Source: Halioglobus sp.
Lineage (GTDB): Bacteria > Pseudomonadota > Gammaproteobacteria > Pseudomonadales > Halieaceae
Reading direction: 5' to 3'
Assembly: GCA_002699145.1 (NCBI GenBank)
Contig: PABK01000035.1
Coordinates: 278,704-342,703 of the forward strand
DNA: 64,000 nucleotides
Shown here piece by piece: positions 37,072 to 47,060 of this stretch. The number at the start of each line of letters is the position of its first letter. Within the stretch, counting starts at the first letter, position 1. A program made the translations under genes and the position numbers. The notes beneath the pieces are model-generated. The model ran no database searches. It saw only the letters and a list, made by a program, of their open reading frames with translations, and was not told the origin of the DNA.

Positions 37072-38097
37072 ATGAGTAACGAGTACGACGTCGCCGTCGT
37101 CGGCGCCACCGGCGCGGTGGGCGAGGTCATGATCGCCATTCTCGAGGAGCGCGGTTTTCCCGTGCGCAATCTCTATCCGCTGGCGAGCAGCCGTTCCGCG
37201 GGCAAGACCGTGCGCTTTCACGGCAAGTCGGTCACCGTGGGCGACCTGGCGCAGTTCGACTTTTCCCAGGCGCAGATCGGCCTGTTCTCCGCTGGCGGCA
37301 GCATCTCGGCGGAGTATGCGCCGCGGGCGGCCGCCGCCGGTTGCGTGGTAATCGACAATACCTCGCACTTCCGCCGCGACGACGACATACCCCTGGTCGT
37401 TCCCGAGGTGAACCCCGAGGCGTTGGCGGGCTACGCCACGCGCAACATCATCGCCAACCCGAACTGCTCCACCATCCAGATGCTGGTGGCGTTGAAGCCG
37501 ATCTACGATGCCGTGGGCATCGAACGCATCAACGTGGCCACCTACCAGGCGGTCTCCGGCACCGGCAAGGAGGCGATCGAGGAACTCGCCGGGCAGACCG
37601 CGCGCCTGCTCAACGGCCAGGAGGCAAGGTGCGAGGTCTACCCGAAGCAGATCGCCTTCAACGCGCTGCCGCATATCGACACCTTCCAGGACAACGGTTA
37701 CACCCGCGAAGAGATGAAGATGGTGTGGGAGACGCGCAAGATCTTTGGCGACCAGAGCATCCAGGTCAATCCGACCTGCGTGCGCATCCCGGTGTTCTAC
37801 GGCCACTCCGAGGCGGTGCACATCGAGACCGTGGACAAGCTCAGCGCCGCCGAGGCGCGGGCCCTGCTGGAGCGCGCCCCCGGTGTCAGCGTCATGGACG
37901 AGCACAAGGACGGCGGCTACCCGACCGCGGTCGGCGATTCCGCCGGCACGGACCCGGTCTATGTCGGGCGCATCCGCGAGGATATCTCCCATCCGCGGGG
38001 GCTGGACCTGTGGATTGTCGCCGACAATGTGCGCAAGGGGGCGGCCCTCAATAGTGTGCAAATTGCCGAGAGCTTGGTCTCGACTTACCTTGATTAA
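37072..38097 (+). CDS. asd: Aspartate-semialdehyde dehydrogenase
   Basis: The 341-residue protein has an N-terminal NADP-binding motif VAVVGATGAVGEVM. The catalytic Cys132 is in NPNCSTIQM, and substrate motifs include ATYQAVSGTGKEA and a late EHKDGGYPT. It reduces aspartyl phosphate to the semialdehyde for lysine, threonine, methionine and diaminopimelate synthesis. Its length and motifs fit the shorter asd form rather than the 370-residue enterobacterial form. AAGGA precedes ATG 37072. Confidence 0.96.
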   Translation: MSNEYDVAVVGATGAVGEVMIAILEERGFPVRNLYPLASSRSAGKTVRFHGKSVTVGDLAQFDFSQAQIGLFSAGGSISAEYAPRAAAAGCVVIDNTSHFRRDDDIPLVVPEVNPEALAGYATRNIIANPNCSTIQMLVALKPIYDAVGIERINVATYQAVSGTGKEAIEELAGQTARLLNGQEARCEVYPKQIAFNALPHIDTFQDNGYTREEMKMVWETRKIFGDQSIQVNPTCVRIPVFYGHSEAVHIETVDKLSAAEARALLERAPGVSVMDEHKDGGYPTAVGDSAGTDPVYVGRIREDISHPRGLDLWIVADNVRKGAALNSVQIAESLVSTYLD

Positions 38098-38098
38098 T

Positions 38099-38130
38099 AC
38101 CCCTAGTTCCTTGATACTTGGGGTGTTATT
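38099..38130 (+). terminator. Candidate terminator after asd
   Basis: ACCCCTAGT (38099-38107) pairs with ACTTGGGGT (38116-38124), one mismatch, with an eight-base loop. It is followed by GTTATT. The T tract is short, so the call is moderate to weak. Confidence 0.4.
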
Positions 38131-38299
38131 GGGGTAGTTGCAAGCGCACGAACGGGGTCGCTTCCGCAGTTGCCGAGGGGAAATGCAGCGCGTTCGCCGG
38201 GGCATGAAAGCGGCGTGTTGCGCACAAGTTTTCCCGGATACGGGTCGCGCCCAGGGGAGGGCGGCCGCGATGTCGGGGAGAAAATAATAAGGGGCGGGT

Positions 38300-40564
38300 A
38301 TGGGACGTAAGTTTGCTGCCGTGGTTTTCTCGCTGGGTTGCCTGCAGGCCAGTTCTGCGCTGGCGCTCGGCCTGGGCGAACTGAAACTGGAATCGAATCT
38401 CAACGAGCCCCTCGAAGCCAGTGTAGATCTGCTCAATATCGACGGCCTGCACGAGGACGAGATTCGCATTCGCCTGGGCACACGCGAGGATTTCAAGCGC
38501 CTCGGGCTGGAACGCACGTTCTTTCTCACCAGCATCCAGTTCGAGGTGGTCGTGGGGGACGGCGGTCGTCCGCGCATCCTCATGCGCACTGACGATCCTG
38601 TGCTGGAACCCTACCTCGATTTCATTGTCGAGGCGCGCTGGCCCTCGGGTCGCCTGTTGCGCGAATACACCGTGCTGATCGATCCCCCCGCATTCGCCGA
38701 GGCGACCCCCGTGGTGTCCGCCAGCGAGCGTGTGGAGCAGGTCGAGGGCATCCCCGCACCCACAAAAAAAAAGGTAGAAGAAGGGGCTGGTAGCGGCACC
38801 CGCGTCGATATACGCAAGTCCGATCTCGAACCGGGCGAGATGCCCGCGCGCGATTTCAACGCCGCGGCGGCGGACGCGCCCCGTCCCGGCAGCCGTTACA
38901 TGATAGCGCGCGACGATACGCTGTGGGAAATCGCTTCCAAGGCGAAACCCCAGGGCGCCTCCGTGCACCAGACGATGCTGGATATCCAGCGTCTCAATCC
39001 CGACGCGTTTATCGACAACAACATCAACCGCGTGAAAGCCGGCTACATCGTTTACCTGCCCTCGTCGGATGACATCAGCTCTGCCGACCTGGCCACGGCG
39101 CTGGCCGAAGTCCGGGAGCAGAACGCCGCCTGGCGCGAGGGTCGCGACACCGAACGCGTGGCCGGGAGCGGGCCGTCACTGCGCATTTCCGCGGACCCTG
39201 AAGAGGCCCCCTCCGCCACGGCCGAAGCGGGCGCCGCCCAGCAGCACCGCGCCGGGGCGGCGGTACAGGACGACCTGGCAGCGACCTCGCGTGAACTCGA
39301 AGACGCGGCCGGCCGTCTCGCCTCCCTGGAACAGCAGGTGGAAACCCTGCAACGCATCGTCGACCTCAAGGACGACCAGATCGCCGCTCTGCAGAGCGCC
39401 CTGGCCGAACAGGACAGCGGCGCCGATGTGGGCGAGGCGAGTAGCGAAAGCGACCTGATGCCGGAACCCGGCGAGGCCCTGGCCACGCCACCGGAGGTCA
39501 CCCAGGAGGCGGTCGCTGTCGAGGACGCGGAGGTGGAAGCCGAGGCAGAGGCCGAAGCGATGGCCGAGCCGGAGGCGGTCGCCGCGCCGGCGCCCAGGCC
39601 CGCCCCGGGCAAGGACGTGCAAGCCTCCGGCGGCATCATGGATTACCTGTGGTACATCGTCGGCGCCGTGCTGCTGGGCCTTGTCGGCCTGTTTGTCGCA
39701 CGCCGTCGCAGTGCCGGGGACGATGGCGACGAGGGCGTGGAGGACGACGTGTTCTCCGACGTGCAGTTGCGTGAACCGGATATCGCGGTTGAGCGCGAGG
39801 CGGTCGTTGCGGCGGAGCCCGCAGAGCCCGCCGAGACCCCGGTTCGCGACAGCCGCGGCTACGGCGAGCGCAAGCACGACGCTTACGCCTCCGACGTCGA
39901 GGCGGCGGACGCGCTGGCCGAGGCGGACATCTATATCGCCTACGGGCGTCACCAGCAGGCCATAGACCTGCTCAACAACGCCCTGGCCTCGGAGCCCGAC
40001 AACCCGGTCTACCGTCTCAAGCTGCTGGAAATCCACACCGAGCTGAACAACCGCCCGGCGGCGCAGCAAGAACTGGATCATATTCGCGCCAGCGGCGACG
40101 CCGACAGCATCGCGCGTGGCGAGGAACTGCTGGCCGGGCTGGACGCGGCCGTGGTCGATGCGCAAGTAGAGGCGGAGCCTGCTCCCGCGGAGCCGGATAC
40201 CGCAGTCAGCGCGCAGGACAGCCCCGGGCTGACGCCCAACCCGCTGGAGCTGATGGAAGACAGCAGCGAAGACCTGGAAACCGAGTTCAGCGGCCTGGAA
40301 ATCGAGAGCGACACCACGGCCGAAGACGAGGAAGAGCTGGACCTGTCCGCGGACTTCGAGGGCGAGGCGCCGGCCGATGACGAGGATGAGGAACTGGTCA
40401 TCGCCGAGGACGCCAACGGCATGTCCACCAAGCTGGACCTGGCCCGGGCCTACCTCGACATGGGCGATGAAGACGGCGCGCGGCAGATTCTCGCGGAAGT
40501 CGTCGCCGAGGGCAGTGACGAACTCAAGGCAGAGGCGCAATCGCTGCTAGACCGCATTGGCTAG
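38300..40564 (+). CDS. fimV: FimV-family polar hub protein
   Basis: The protein has 754 residues, with AAGGGG upstream of ATG 38300. A signal peptide at residues 1-23 precedes the conserved FimV N-terminal domain (LGLGELKLESNLNEPLEA). A LysM-like peptidoglycan-binding segment lies at about 195-255 (IARDDTLWEIASKAKPQ). A coiled coil follows, then an acidic stretch, one transmembrane helix at about 447-469 (YLWYIVGAVLLGLVGLFV), and a cytoplasmic acidic/TPR region with a terminal FimV C-domain (KLDLARAYLDMGDEDGARQIL). FimV anchors polar pilus and chemosensory machinery. An A9 run (38764-38772) could cause slippage. Confidence 0.93.
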   Translation: MGRKFAAVVFSLGCLQASSALALGLGELKLESNLNEPLEASVDLLNIDGLHEDEIRIRLGTREDFKRLGLERTFFLTSIQFEVVVGDGGRPRILMRTDDPVLEPYLDFIVEARWPSGRLLREYTVLIDPPAFAEATPVVSASERVEQVEGIPAPTKKKVEEGAGSGTRVDIRKSDLEPGEMPARDFNAAAADAPRPGSRYMIARDDTLWEIASKAKPQGASVHQTMLDIQRLNPDAFIDNNINRVKAGYIVYLPSSDDISSADLATALAEVREQNAAWREGRDTERVAGSGPSLRISADPEEAPSATAEAGAAQQHRAGAAVQDDLAATSRELEDAAGRLASLEQQVETLQRIVDLKDDQIAALQSALAEQDSGADVGEASSESDLMPEPGEALATPPEVTQEAVAVEDAEVEAEAEAEAMAEPEAVAAPAPRPAPGKDVQASGGIMDYLWYIVGAVLLGLVGLFVARRRSAGDDGDEGVEDDVFSDVQLREPDIAVEREAVVAAEPAEPAETPVRDSRGYGERKHDAYASDVEAADALAEADIYIAYGRHQQAIDLLNNALASEPDNPVYRLKLLEIHTELNNRPAAQQELDHIRASGDADSIARGEELLAGLDAAVVDAQVEAEPAPAEPDTAVSAQDSPGLTPNPLELMEDSSEDLETEFSGLEIESDTTAEDEEELDLSADFEGEAPADDEDEELVIAEDANGMSTKLDLARAYLDMGDEDGARQILAEVVAEGSDELKAEAQSLLDRIG
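38764..38772 (+). repeat. A9 homopolymer within fimV
   Basis: Nine consecutive adenines encode the Lys-Lys-Lys region near residues 155-158. Loss of one A gives an in-frame TAG two codons later. Gain of one gives TAG after about seven codons. Confidence 0.8.
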
Positions 40565-41396
40565 CGGTCTCTTTTCAACCGAACCGATTCCCGCCGGCAC
40601 TCGCATCGCCTGTCGCGTCGAGTACGACGGCGGGCGCTACTGTGGCTGGCAGTCCCAGCCCGGCGACGTCGCCACGGTGCAGGACACCCTGGAGGCAGCG
40701 CTGGCGCAGGTGGCGGCGCAGCCCGTGCGTACCCACTGCGCCGGGCGCACCGACACGGGTGTGCACGCCCACGCCCAGGTGGTGCATTTCGATGCGCCGG
40801 TCACGCGCAGCGCCAAGGCCTGGGTGGTCGGCGCGAACGCGAACCTGCCGCTGGACGTGCGCCTGCACTGGGCGCAGCCTGTCGCCGCAGATTTTCACGC
40901 ACGCTTCAGCGCGACCGCGCGGCGCTACCGCTACGTCATCGCCAACGCGGCGGTGCGCCCGGCGCTGCTGCAGGGTCGCGTCGCCTGGCACCGGCGTCCC
41001 CTGGCGGAGGCCGCCATGGCCGAGGGCGCCGCCTGCCTGCCGGGCGAGCAGGACTTCAGCGCCTTCCGAGCGGCGGCCTGCCAGTCGCATACTCCCTGGC
41101 GGGAGGTGCAGGAGGTGCAGGTCTGGCGCCGGGACGAACTGGTGGTCATCGATATACGCGCCAACGCCTTCCTGCACCACATGGTGCGCAATATCGCCGG
41201 CGCGCTGCTGGCCGTGGGGGACGGGCGCCGGGACCCCGGGTGGGTGGCGCGCCTGCTCGCCAGTGGGGATCGCAGCCTCGGGGCCGACACGGCGCCCCCC
41301 TGTGGCCTGTACCTCGTGGATGTCAGCTACCCCGGTACTTACGGCCTGCCGCAGACGCCCTACGGCCCGACGCTGGTCGGCCGGCCGCCGGCCTGA
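40557..41396 (+). CDS. truA: tRNA pseudouridine(38-40) synthase
   Basis: The 279-residue protein has catalytic Asp66 in CAGRTDTGVHA. YDGGRYCGWQSQP at the N-terminus, FHARFSATARRYRYVI and NAFLHHMVRNIAGALL are family blocks. TruA modifies U38-U40 in tRNA anticodon stems. The start is best placed at TTG 40557, inside the last codons of fimV (8-bp overlap), because no ATG or GTG lies upstream of the YDGG strand. Confidence 0.94.
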   Translation: MASGLFSTEPIPAGTRIACRVEYDGGRYCGWQSQPGDVATVQDTLEAALAQVAAQPVRTHCAGRTDTGVHAHAQVVHFDAPVTRSAKAWVVGANANLPLDVRLHWAQPVAADFHARFSATARRYRYVIANAAVRPALLQGRVAWHRRPLAEAAMAEGAACLPGEQDFSAFRAAACQSHTPWREVQEVQVWRRDELVVIDIRANAFLHHMVRNIAGALLAVGDGRRDPGWVARLLASGDRSLGADTAPPCGLYLVDVSYPGTYGLPQTPYGPTLVGRPPA

Positions 41397-41430
41397 GCGC
41401 GGCGTTCTACAGACACCAGGAAGCGTGATC

Positions 41431-41439
41431 TGCTAGAAT
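41431..41439 (+). promoter_or_regulatory. Extended -10 promoter upstream of trpF
   Basis: TG-C-TAGAAT (41431-41439) is an extended -10 element 30 bases before the trpF ATG. No good -35 is visible. It could provide an internal start for trpFBA-accD-folC. Confidence 0.45.
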
Positions 41440-41469
41440 GCGCCCCTCATTTTTCGCAGTACCGACGAC

Positions 41470-42123
41470 ATGACCGCCACGCGCATCAAGATATGCGGCA
41501 TTACCCGGGAAGAGGATGCGCGCGCGGCGGCCGATGCCGGTGCGGACGCCATCGGCATGGTGTTCTACGAACCCAGTCCGCGCAATCTCAGTTGTCAGCG
41601 TGCCGTGCAGGTCGCGGACGCGGTGGCGCCCTTTGTCACGCTGGTCGGCCTGTTCGTGGACGCGGACGCCGCGGTGGTCCGCCAGACGCTGCGCGACGTA
41701 CCCCTGGATGTGCTGCAGTTCCAGGGTAGTGAGAGCCCGGAGTACTGCGCGCAATTCGAGCGCCCCTGGGTGAAGGCCCTGCACGTGCGCCCGGGCGCCC
41801 GGCTCGAGGCCGACGCCGAACGCTACCGCGCGGCCCGGGCCCTGTTGCTGGACAGCTGGCAGGAGGGTGTCCCCGGGGGGACCGGGCGCACCTTCGACTG
41901 GTCGCTGGCGCCGGCGCGCCTGCCGCGTCCGCTGGTGTTGGCCGGCGGGCTCGACGCAGACAATGTCGGTGCGGCGATTCTCGGGCTGCGGCCGGCGGCC
42001 GTGGACGTGAGCAGTGGCGTGGAACGTTCGCCCGGGCTGAAGGATGCGCGCGCCATAGGGCAGTTTGTCGCCGCGGTGCGTGCGGCCGATGAGACAATGA
42101 GGCAGAGGCAGGATGACGAGTAA
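41470..42123 (+). CDS. trpF: Phosphoribosylanthranilate isomerase
   Basis: The protein has 217 residues in a TIM barrel. [11 protein letters not shown] carries the general-base Cys (about residue 9). [30 protein letters not shown] and [14 protein letters not shown] lead to [15 protein letters not shown], the phosphate-binding end with the general acid Asp earlier in the barrel. It performs the Amadori step of tryptophan synthesis. It overlaps trpB by 11 bp. Confidence 0.96.
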   Translation: MTATRIKICGITREEDARAAADAGADAIGMVFYEPSPRNLSCQRAVQVADAVAPFVTLVGLFVDADAAVVRQTLRDVPLDVLQFQGSESPEYCAQFERPWVKALHVRPGARLEADAERYRAARALLLDSWQEGVPGGTGRTFDWSLAPARLPRPLVLAGGLDADNVGAAILGLRPAAVDVSSGVERSPGLKDARAIGQFVAAVRAADETMRQRQDDE

Positions 42124-43333
42124 GACGGATGACAGCGTGTTTGCCATGGTTCCGGACGCCGATGGTCGTTTCGGCGCCTACGGTGGCAAGTACGTCGCGG
42201 AGACCCTGATGTCTGCGCTGGCGGAACTGGAGAGCGTGTACCGCGAACTCTCCGCGGATTCACAGTTCCAGCGCGAACTGGACGAGGACCTGGCGCATTA
42301 CGTCGGGCGCCCGTCGCCCCTGTACGAGGCGCGGCGCTGGTCCGACGACATCGGTGGCGCACGCATCTTCCTCAAGCGCGAGGACCTTAACCACACCGGC
42401 GCGCACAAGGTGAACAACACCGTGGGCCAGGCGCTGCTGGCCAAGCACATGGGCAAGCGCCGTGTGATCGCCGAGACCGGGGCCGGGCAGCACGGCGTGG
42501 CCACGGCCACCATCGCCGCGCGCCTGGGCCTGGAGTGCCACGTGTTCATGGGCGAGGAGGACGTGCGGCGCCAGGCGCTGAACGTGTACCGCATGAAACT
42601 GCTGGGCGCGGAGGTCATCCCGGTCACGTCCGGCTCGCGCACCCTGAAGGACGCCATGAACGAGGCGATGCGCGACTGGGTCACGCACGTCGACGACACC
42701 TTCTACATCATAGGCACGGTCGCGGGCCCGCACCCCTATCCGCTGCTGGTGCGCGATTTCCAGTGCGTCATCGGGCGCGAAGCGCGGGCCCAGTGCCTGC
42801 AGCAGGCGGGCAGACTGCCGGATGCCCTGGTCGCCTGCGTCGGCGGCGGCTCCAATGCCATCGGCCTGTTCCACCCCTTCCTGGGCGACGAATCAGTGGC
42901 CATGTACGGCGTCGAGGCCGGCGGTCACGGTATCGCAACGGCGCAACATGCGGCGCCGCTCAATGCCGGTACCCCGGGGGTGTTGCACGGCAATCGCACC
43001 TACCTGATGCAGGATGACAACGGCCAGATCATGCATACGCACTCCATCTCGGCGGGCCTGGATTATCCCGGGGTCGGGCCGGAACACGCCTGGCTCAAGG
43101 ACATCGGCCGGGTCAACTACGTGGTCGCCAACGACGACGAGGCGCTGGCGGCGTTTCACACGCTGACCCGGGTCGAGGGCATCATGCCGGCGCTGGAGAG
43201 CAGCCACGCACTGGCCTACGCGGCGCGCCTGGCGGCGCAGATGACGTCCGAGCAGTTCATCGTCGTCAACCTCTCCGGCAGGGGCGACAAGGATATCCAT
43301 ACCGTCGCAGAGATCGACGGCATCAGCTTCTGA
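42113..43333 (+). CDS. trpB: Tryptophan synthase beta chain
   Basis: The protein has 406 residues. The PLP-binding Lys99 is in [23 protein letters not shown] (catalytic Glu region), [11 protein letters not shown] (PLP phosphate) and the C-terminal [13 protein letters not shown] are diagnostic. It condenses indole and serine to tryptophan. ATG 42113 lies inside the end of trpF with an upstream GCAGG, so coupling is likely. trpA follows after 14 bp. Confidence 0.97.
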   Translation: MTSKTDDSVFAMVPDADGRFGAYGGKYVAETLMSALAELESVYRELSADSQFQRELDEDLAHYVGRPSPLYEARRWSDDIGGARIFLKREDLNHTGAHKVNNTVGQALLAKHMGKRRVIAETGAGQHGVATATIAARLGLECHVFMGEEDVRRQALNVYRMKLLGAEVIPVTSGSRTLKDAMNEAMRDWVTHVDDTFYIIGTVAGPHPYPLLVRDFQCVIGREARAQCLQQAGRLPDALVACVGGGSNAIGLFHPFLGDESVAMYGVEAGGHGIATAQHAAPLNAGTPGVLHGNRTYLMQDDNGQIMHTHSISAGLDYPGVGPEHAWLKDIGRVNYVVANDDEALAAFHTLTRVEGIMPALESSHALAYAARLAAQMTSEQFIVVNLSGRGDKDIHTVAEIDGISF

Positions 43334-43347
43334 ACGGGGTTCGGACA

Positions 43348-44169
43348 GTGAGTCGAATAGCACAACGTTTCCAGGCATTGTCACAGCAGGGCCGCAAGGC
43401 CCTGTTGACCTATGTGGTCGCCGGCGATCCGCACCCGGCGCTGACGGTGCCGCTGCTGCACGAACTGGTCGCCAGCGGCGCCGACATCATCGAGTTGGGC
43501 GTGCCGTTTTCCGATCCCATGTCCGAGGGGCCGGTCATCCAGCTCGGGCATGAACGCGCCCTGGCCCACGACGTGTCCCTGACCCGGGTGCTGGAGATGG
43601 TGCGGGAGTTCCGCCGCGACGACAGCGACACGCCACTGTTGCTGATGGGTTACGCCAACCCGGTTGAGCACATGGGCCACGCCGCCTTCGCCGACGCGGC
43701 CAGTGCGGCGGGCGTGGACGCGCTGCTCACCGTGGACGTGCCGCCGGAGGAGGTCGCAGGCCTCAACGCCGAGCTGCGCCGGGTGGGCATGGACAATATC
43801 TTCCTGGTCGCACCGACCACACCCGAGCAGCGTATCGAGCGCATCGTCGCCGAGGCCAGCGGTTTCATCTACTACGTCTCGCTCAAGGGCGTCACTGGCG
43901 CCGGCCACCTCGACACCCAGGACGTGGCGCGACACGTCGGGATTATCCGCGAACACTGCACGCTGCCGGTGGCGGTGGGGTTCGGCATCAAGGACGCGGA
44001 TTCGGCGCGCCGGGTCGCCGCCGAGGCGGACGGCGTGGTCGTCGGCAGCGCCCTGGTCGACGCGATTGTCGGCGCCTACGGCGAGCGCGGTGACGGCGGC
44101 GCCGCGCGGCATGCCGCCGCCGAGCTGGTAGGTGGAATTCGTCGCGGTATCGACCAGCCAGCTTCCTAG
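43348..44169 (+). CDS. trpA: Tryptophan synthase alpha chain
   Basis: This 273-residue TIM barrel starts at GTG 43348. The catalytic Glu49 is in [11 protein letters not shown]. The residue aligned with the second catalytic acid, Asp60 of E. coli, is Glu60 here (PMSEGPVIQ, codon GAG at 43525-43527). The phosphate-binding loops [12 protein letters not shown] and [11 protein letters not shown] and the terminal [10 protein letters not shown] are intact. It cleaves indole-glycerol phosphate and channels indole to TrpB. The Asp-to-Glu change keeps the carboxylate and probably activity. Confidence 0.96.
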   Translation: MSRIAQRFQALSQQGRKALLTYVVAGDPHPALTVPLLHELVASGADIIELGVPFSDPMSEGPVIQLGHERALAHDVSLTRVLEMVREFRRDDSDTPLLLMGYANPVEHMGHAAFADAASAAGVDALLTVDVPPEEVAGLNAELRRVGMDNIFLVAPTTPEQRIERIVAEASGFIYYVSLKGVTGAGHLDTQDVARHVGIIREHCTLPVAVGFGIKDADSARRVAAEADGVVVGSALVDAIVGAYGERGDGGAARHAAAELVGGIRRGIDQPAS

Positions 44170-44221
44170 TGGCGCGGGCCGGGTTTATAATGGCTCACCG
44201 AAGAGGGGGTGGGACGATTCC

Positions 44222-45157
44222 ATGAGCTGGATTGACAAGATTTTGCCGTCCGGTGTGCGCAGGGATACAGAGGGCGAAAGTTCCAGCAGCGTACCCGAGG
44301 GCCTGTGGAAGAAGTGCGTCAAGTGCGACGCGGTGCTGTACCGTCCCGACGTCGAGCGCAACCTCGATGTCTGCCCCAAGTGTGACCACCACATGCGCCT
44401 GGGCGCGCGCCGCCGCCTGGCCAGCTTTCTCGACGAGGACAGCGGCGAGGAAATCCTCACCGACATCGAGCCCGTCGATCGCCTCAAGTTCAAGGACAAG
44501 AAGCGCTATCGCGATCGTCTCTCCTCGGCGCAAAAAAGCACCGGCGAGAAGGATGCGCTGATCGCCATGCGCGGCACGCTGCACGAACAGCCGCTGGTCG
44601 CCCTGGCCTTCGAGTTCGAGTTTCACGGCGGCTCCATGGGCTACGCGGTGGGTGAGAAGTTCACCCGTGCGGCGCAACTGGCCCTCGCCGAGCGCATCCC
44701 CCTGGTGTGTTTTGCCGCCTCCGGCGGCGCGCGCATGCAGGAGGCGCTGATCTCGCTGATGCAGATGGCCAAGACCAGCGCGGTGCTGGAGCGCATGAAG
44801 CTGGCCGGCGTACCCTATATCTCGGTGATGACCGACCCGATCTACGGCGGCGTGTCGGCATCGCTGGCCCTGCTGGGTGATATCAACATCGCCGAGCCGG
44901 ACGCGCGGGCCGGCTTCGCCGGGCCGAACATCATCGAGCAGACCATTCGCCAGAAGCTGCCCAAGGGCTTCCAGCGCAGCGAGTTCCTGCTCGAGCACGG
45001 CGCCATCGACATGATCGTGCACCGCGTGGAACTGCGTGACACCATCGGGCGGCTGCTGGCCAAACTGACCGGCCTGCCGGACGTTCCCGCGGCCGCGGAG
45101 GTCGACGAGCCCGGCGCGGAGGAGGCGGCGCCAGCGCAACCGGAGGTCGATGACTAG
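44222..45157 (+). CDS. accD: Acetyl-CoA carboxylase carboxyltransferase subunit beta
   Basis: The 311-residue protein starts at ATG 44222 ([13 protein letters not shown]), with a GGGGGTGGGA purine tract upstream. The four-Cys zinc ribbon is Cys32-x2-Cys35 and Cys51-x2-Cys54. The crotonase-fold carboxyltransferase domain has [40 protein letters not shown] and [13 protein letters not shown]. With AccA it transfers CO2 to acetyl-CoA for fatty-acid synthesis. The acidic tail ends in an 8-bp overlap with folC. Confidence 0.97.
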   Translation: MSWIDKILPSGVRRDTEGESSSSVPEGLWKKCVKCDAVLYRPDVERNLDVCPKCDHHMRLGARRRLASFLDEDSGEEILTDIEPVDRLKFKDKKRYRDRLSSAQKSTGEKDALIAMRGTLHEQPLVALAFEFEFHGGSMGYAVGEKFTRAAQLALAERIPLVCFAASGGARMQEALISLMQMAKTSAVLERMKLAGVPYISVMTDPIYGGVSASLALLGDINIAEPDARAGFAGPNIIEQTIRQKLPKGFQRSEFLLEHGAIDMIVHRVELRDTIGRLLAKLTGLPDVPAAAEVDEPGAEEAAPAQPEVDD

Positions 45158-46442
45158 TTCCACCCTGGCGCAGTGGCTGCACAGGCTGGAGGGGCTGCAC
45201 CCGACGCAGGTGGACCTCGGCCTGGAACGGGTCGCCGCCGTCGCCCGGGCCCTGGACCTGCTGCCCCTGCCGTGCCCGGTGGTCACCGTGGCGGGCACCA
45301 ATGGCAAGGGCTCTACCGTGGCGGTGCTCGAGGCCCTGGCGCTGGCGGCGGGGCGCCGTGTGGGCGCGTTCACCTCGCCGCACCTGCAGCGCTTCAATGA
45401 ACGCATTCGCGTCGACGGCGCAGAGGCGGCCGACGCTGACATCGTACAGGCCTTCGCCGCCATCGACGCAGCCCGGGGCGAGACATCCCTGACCTATTTC
45501 GAGTTTTCCGCGCTGGCGGCGCTGTGCGTATTCCGCCGCCACGCAGCGGACCTGGTGGTGCTGGAGGTGGGGCTGGGCGGCCGCCTGGACGCGGTGAATA
45601 TCGTCGATGCCGACGTCGCCGTGATCACTGCCATCGCCCTGGACCACCAGGACTGGCTGGGCAGCACGCGCGAACAGATCGCCCTGGAAAAGGCCGGCAT
45701 CCTGCGTCCGGAGAGGGCAGCCGTGATCGCCGACCCCGAGCCGCCGGCGTCCCTGCGCGGGCGTGTGGCGCAACTGGGCGCGAGTCCGGCGCTGTACCTG
45801 GGCGAGGACTTTGGTGTCGCGGTGGGCGAGGGTCGCTGGCGCGGCTGGCTGCAGCAGGACGGCGAGCGGCGTGACATCGGCCCCCTGGCCGATGGCCCGC
45901 TGCTGCCGGCGAACGTGTGCGGAGCCCTGCAGGCCGCCGCGTTGCTGGGATGCGCGGCGGACGATACGGCGCTCGCCGGGGTATTACAGGGCGTGCGGCT
46001 GCCAGGCAGGCGCCAGGCGCTGCAGCGGGATGGCCTGGACTACGTGGTGGATGTGGCGCACAATCCCGCGGCAGTTGACAAGTTACTTGAGTATCTGAAT
46101 GCAACTTCCTGTGCAGGTAAGACAATAGCGGTTTTTTCCGCAATGGAGGATAAGGACTTGGAGGGCATGGTGGCCGCCGCGGCGGGCTCGTTCCACGCCT
46201 GGTTCCTGGGGGACCAGCCGGACGTCGCGCGGGCGGCCCGCGCCGCGGATATCGCGCGCCTGCTCCATGCCGCGGGGGAGGAGCGGGTCAGCCTGAGCCG
46301 CAACCTGCGCCAGGCCCTCGCCCGCGCGCGCAGTGTCGCCGCACCGGGCGATCGCCTGGTGGTGTTCGGCTCCTTCTACACCGTGGGCGCGCTGTTACCC
46401 CGGCTTGAACGCGCCGGCGCCCCGCACGAGGCCCTGTCGTGA
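45150..46442 (+). CDS. folC: Bifunctional folylpolyglutamate / dihydrofolate synthase
   Basis: The protein has 430 residues. The ATP P-loop [52 protein letters not shown] and ALDHQDWLG are the Mur-ligase-type folylpolyglutamate synthase motifs. DVAHNP marks the C-terminal domain. It adds glutamate to dihydropteroate and folates. A short patch around 46076-46135 is less GC-rich than the rest. The start ATG 45150 lies in the accD end, and the gene overlaps the SPOR gene by 4 bp. Confidence 0.96.
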   Translation: MTSSTLAQWLHRLEGLHPTQVDLGLERVAAVARALDLLPLPCPVVTVAGTNGKGSTVAVLEALALAAGRRVGAFTSPHLQRFNERIRVDGAEAADADIVQAFAAIDAARGETSLTYFEFSALAALCVFRRHAADLVVLEVGLGGRLDAVNIVDADVAVITAIALDHQDWLGSTREQIALEKAGILRPERAAVIADPEPPASLRGRVAQLGASPALYLGEDFGVAVGEGRWRGWLQQDGERRDIGPLADGPLLPANVCGALQAAALLGCAADDTALAGVLQGVRLPGRRQALQRDGLDYVVDVAHNPAAVDKLLEYLNATSCAGKTIAVFSAMEDKDLEGMVAAAAGSFHAWFLGDQPDVARAARAADIARLLHAAGEERVSLSRNLRQALARARSVAAPGDRLVVFGSFYTVGALLPRLERAGAPHEALS

Positions 46443-47035
46443 ACGAGGTGCTCAAGCAGCGCCTGGTCGGCGCGCTGATCCTGGTGGCGCTGGGGGTGAT
46501 TTTCTGGCCGATCATTTTCGTCGACCCGGCCGCGCGTGACGTGTCCCCGGAGCGCGCCATCCCGCCACAGCCGGAGGTGTCGGCGGCGGCGGTGGAGGCG
46601 CCGGATTCCGCGGGCCTGCGCGCCTCGCGCCCGGTGGTCGCGCAGCGACAGGTCGAGGACGTCGCGGAACCCGCTGCCTACGACCCGCCACCGCCCGAGC
46701 CCGCCGTCGAGGCGCCGGCAGCCGAGCCCGCTGCGCAGCAGGCGCTCCTGCGCGAGCAGGCACCGGCGCCGCTGCAGATGGACGAGGACGGATTGCCCGT
46801 CGCCTATATCCTGCAGGTGGTCAGTGTCAGCAACCGGGACAAGGCGGCCGGCCTGCGCGCACAACTGACGGACATGGGGCACAAGGCCTACGTGTCCGAC
46901 GTGTCCAGTAACGGTCGCACCCTGTATCGCGTCTACATCGGTCCCAAGTTCGAGCGCGCGAAGCTCGAGTCGCTGCAGGCGGGCATCGACGCGCGCTTCG
47001 GTGTGCAGTCCATGATCCGGCGGTACGTGCCCTGA
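46439..47035 (+). CDS. SPOR-domain protein (DedD-like)
   Basis: The 198-residue protein starts at GTG 46439, overlapping the folC stop (GTGA). A short cytoplasmic segment and one transmembrane helix (residues 10-28, VGALILVALGVIFWPIIFV) precede a Pro/Ala/Glu-rich periplasmic linker. The C-terminal SPOR domain (about 120-197, AYILQVVSVSNRDKAAGLRAQL, then TLYRVYIGPKF) binds denuded glycan at the septum. Its position between folC and cvpA is where DedD sits in E. coli and pseudomonads. Confidence 0.9.
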   Translation: MNEVLKQRLVGALILVALGVIFWPIIFVDPAARDVSPERAIPPQPEVSAAAVEAPDSAGLRASRPVVAQRQVEDVAEPAAYDPPPPEPAVEAPAAEPAAQQALLREQAPAPLQMDEDGLPVAYILQVVSVSNRDKAAGLRAQLTDMGHKAYVSDVSSNGRTLYRVYIGPKFERAKLESLQAGIDARFGVQSMIRRYVP

Positions 47036-47060
47036 TGCGCCGGGGAACAGGCTTTCGGTC

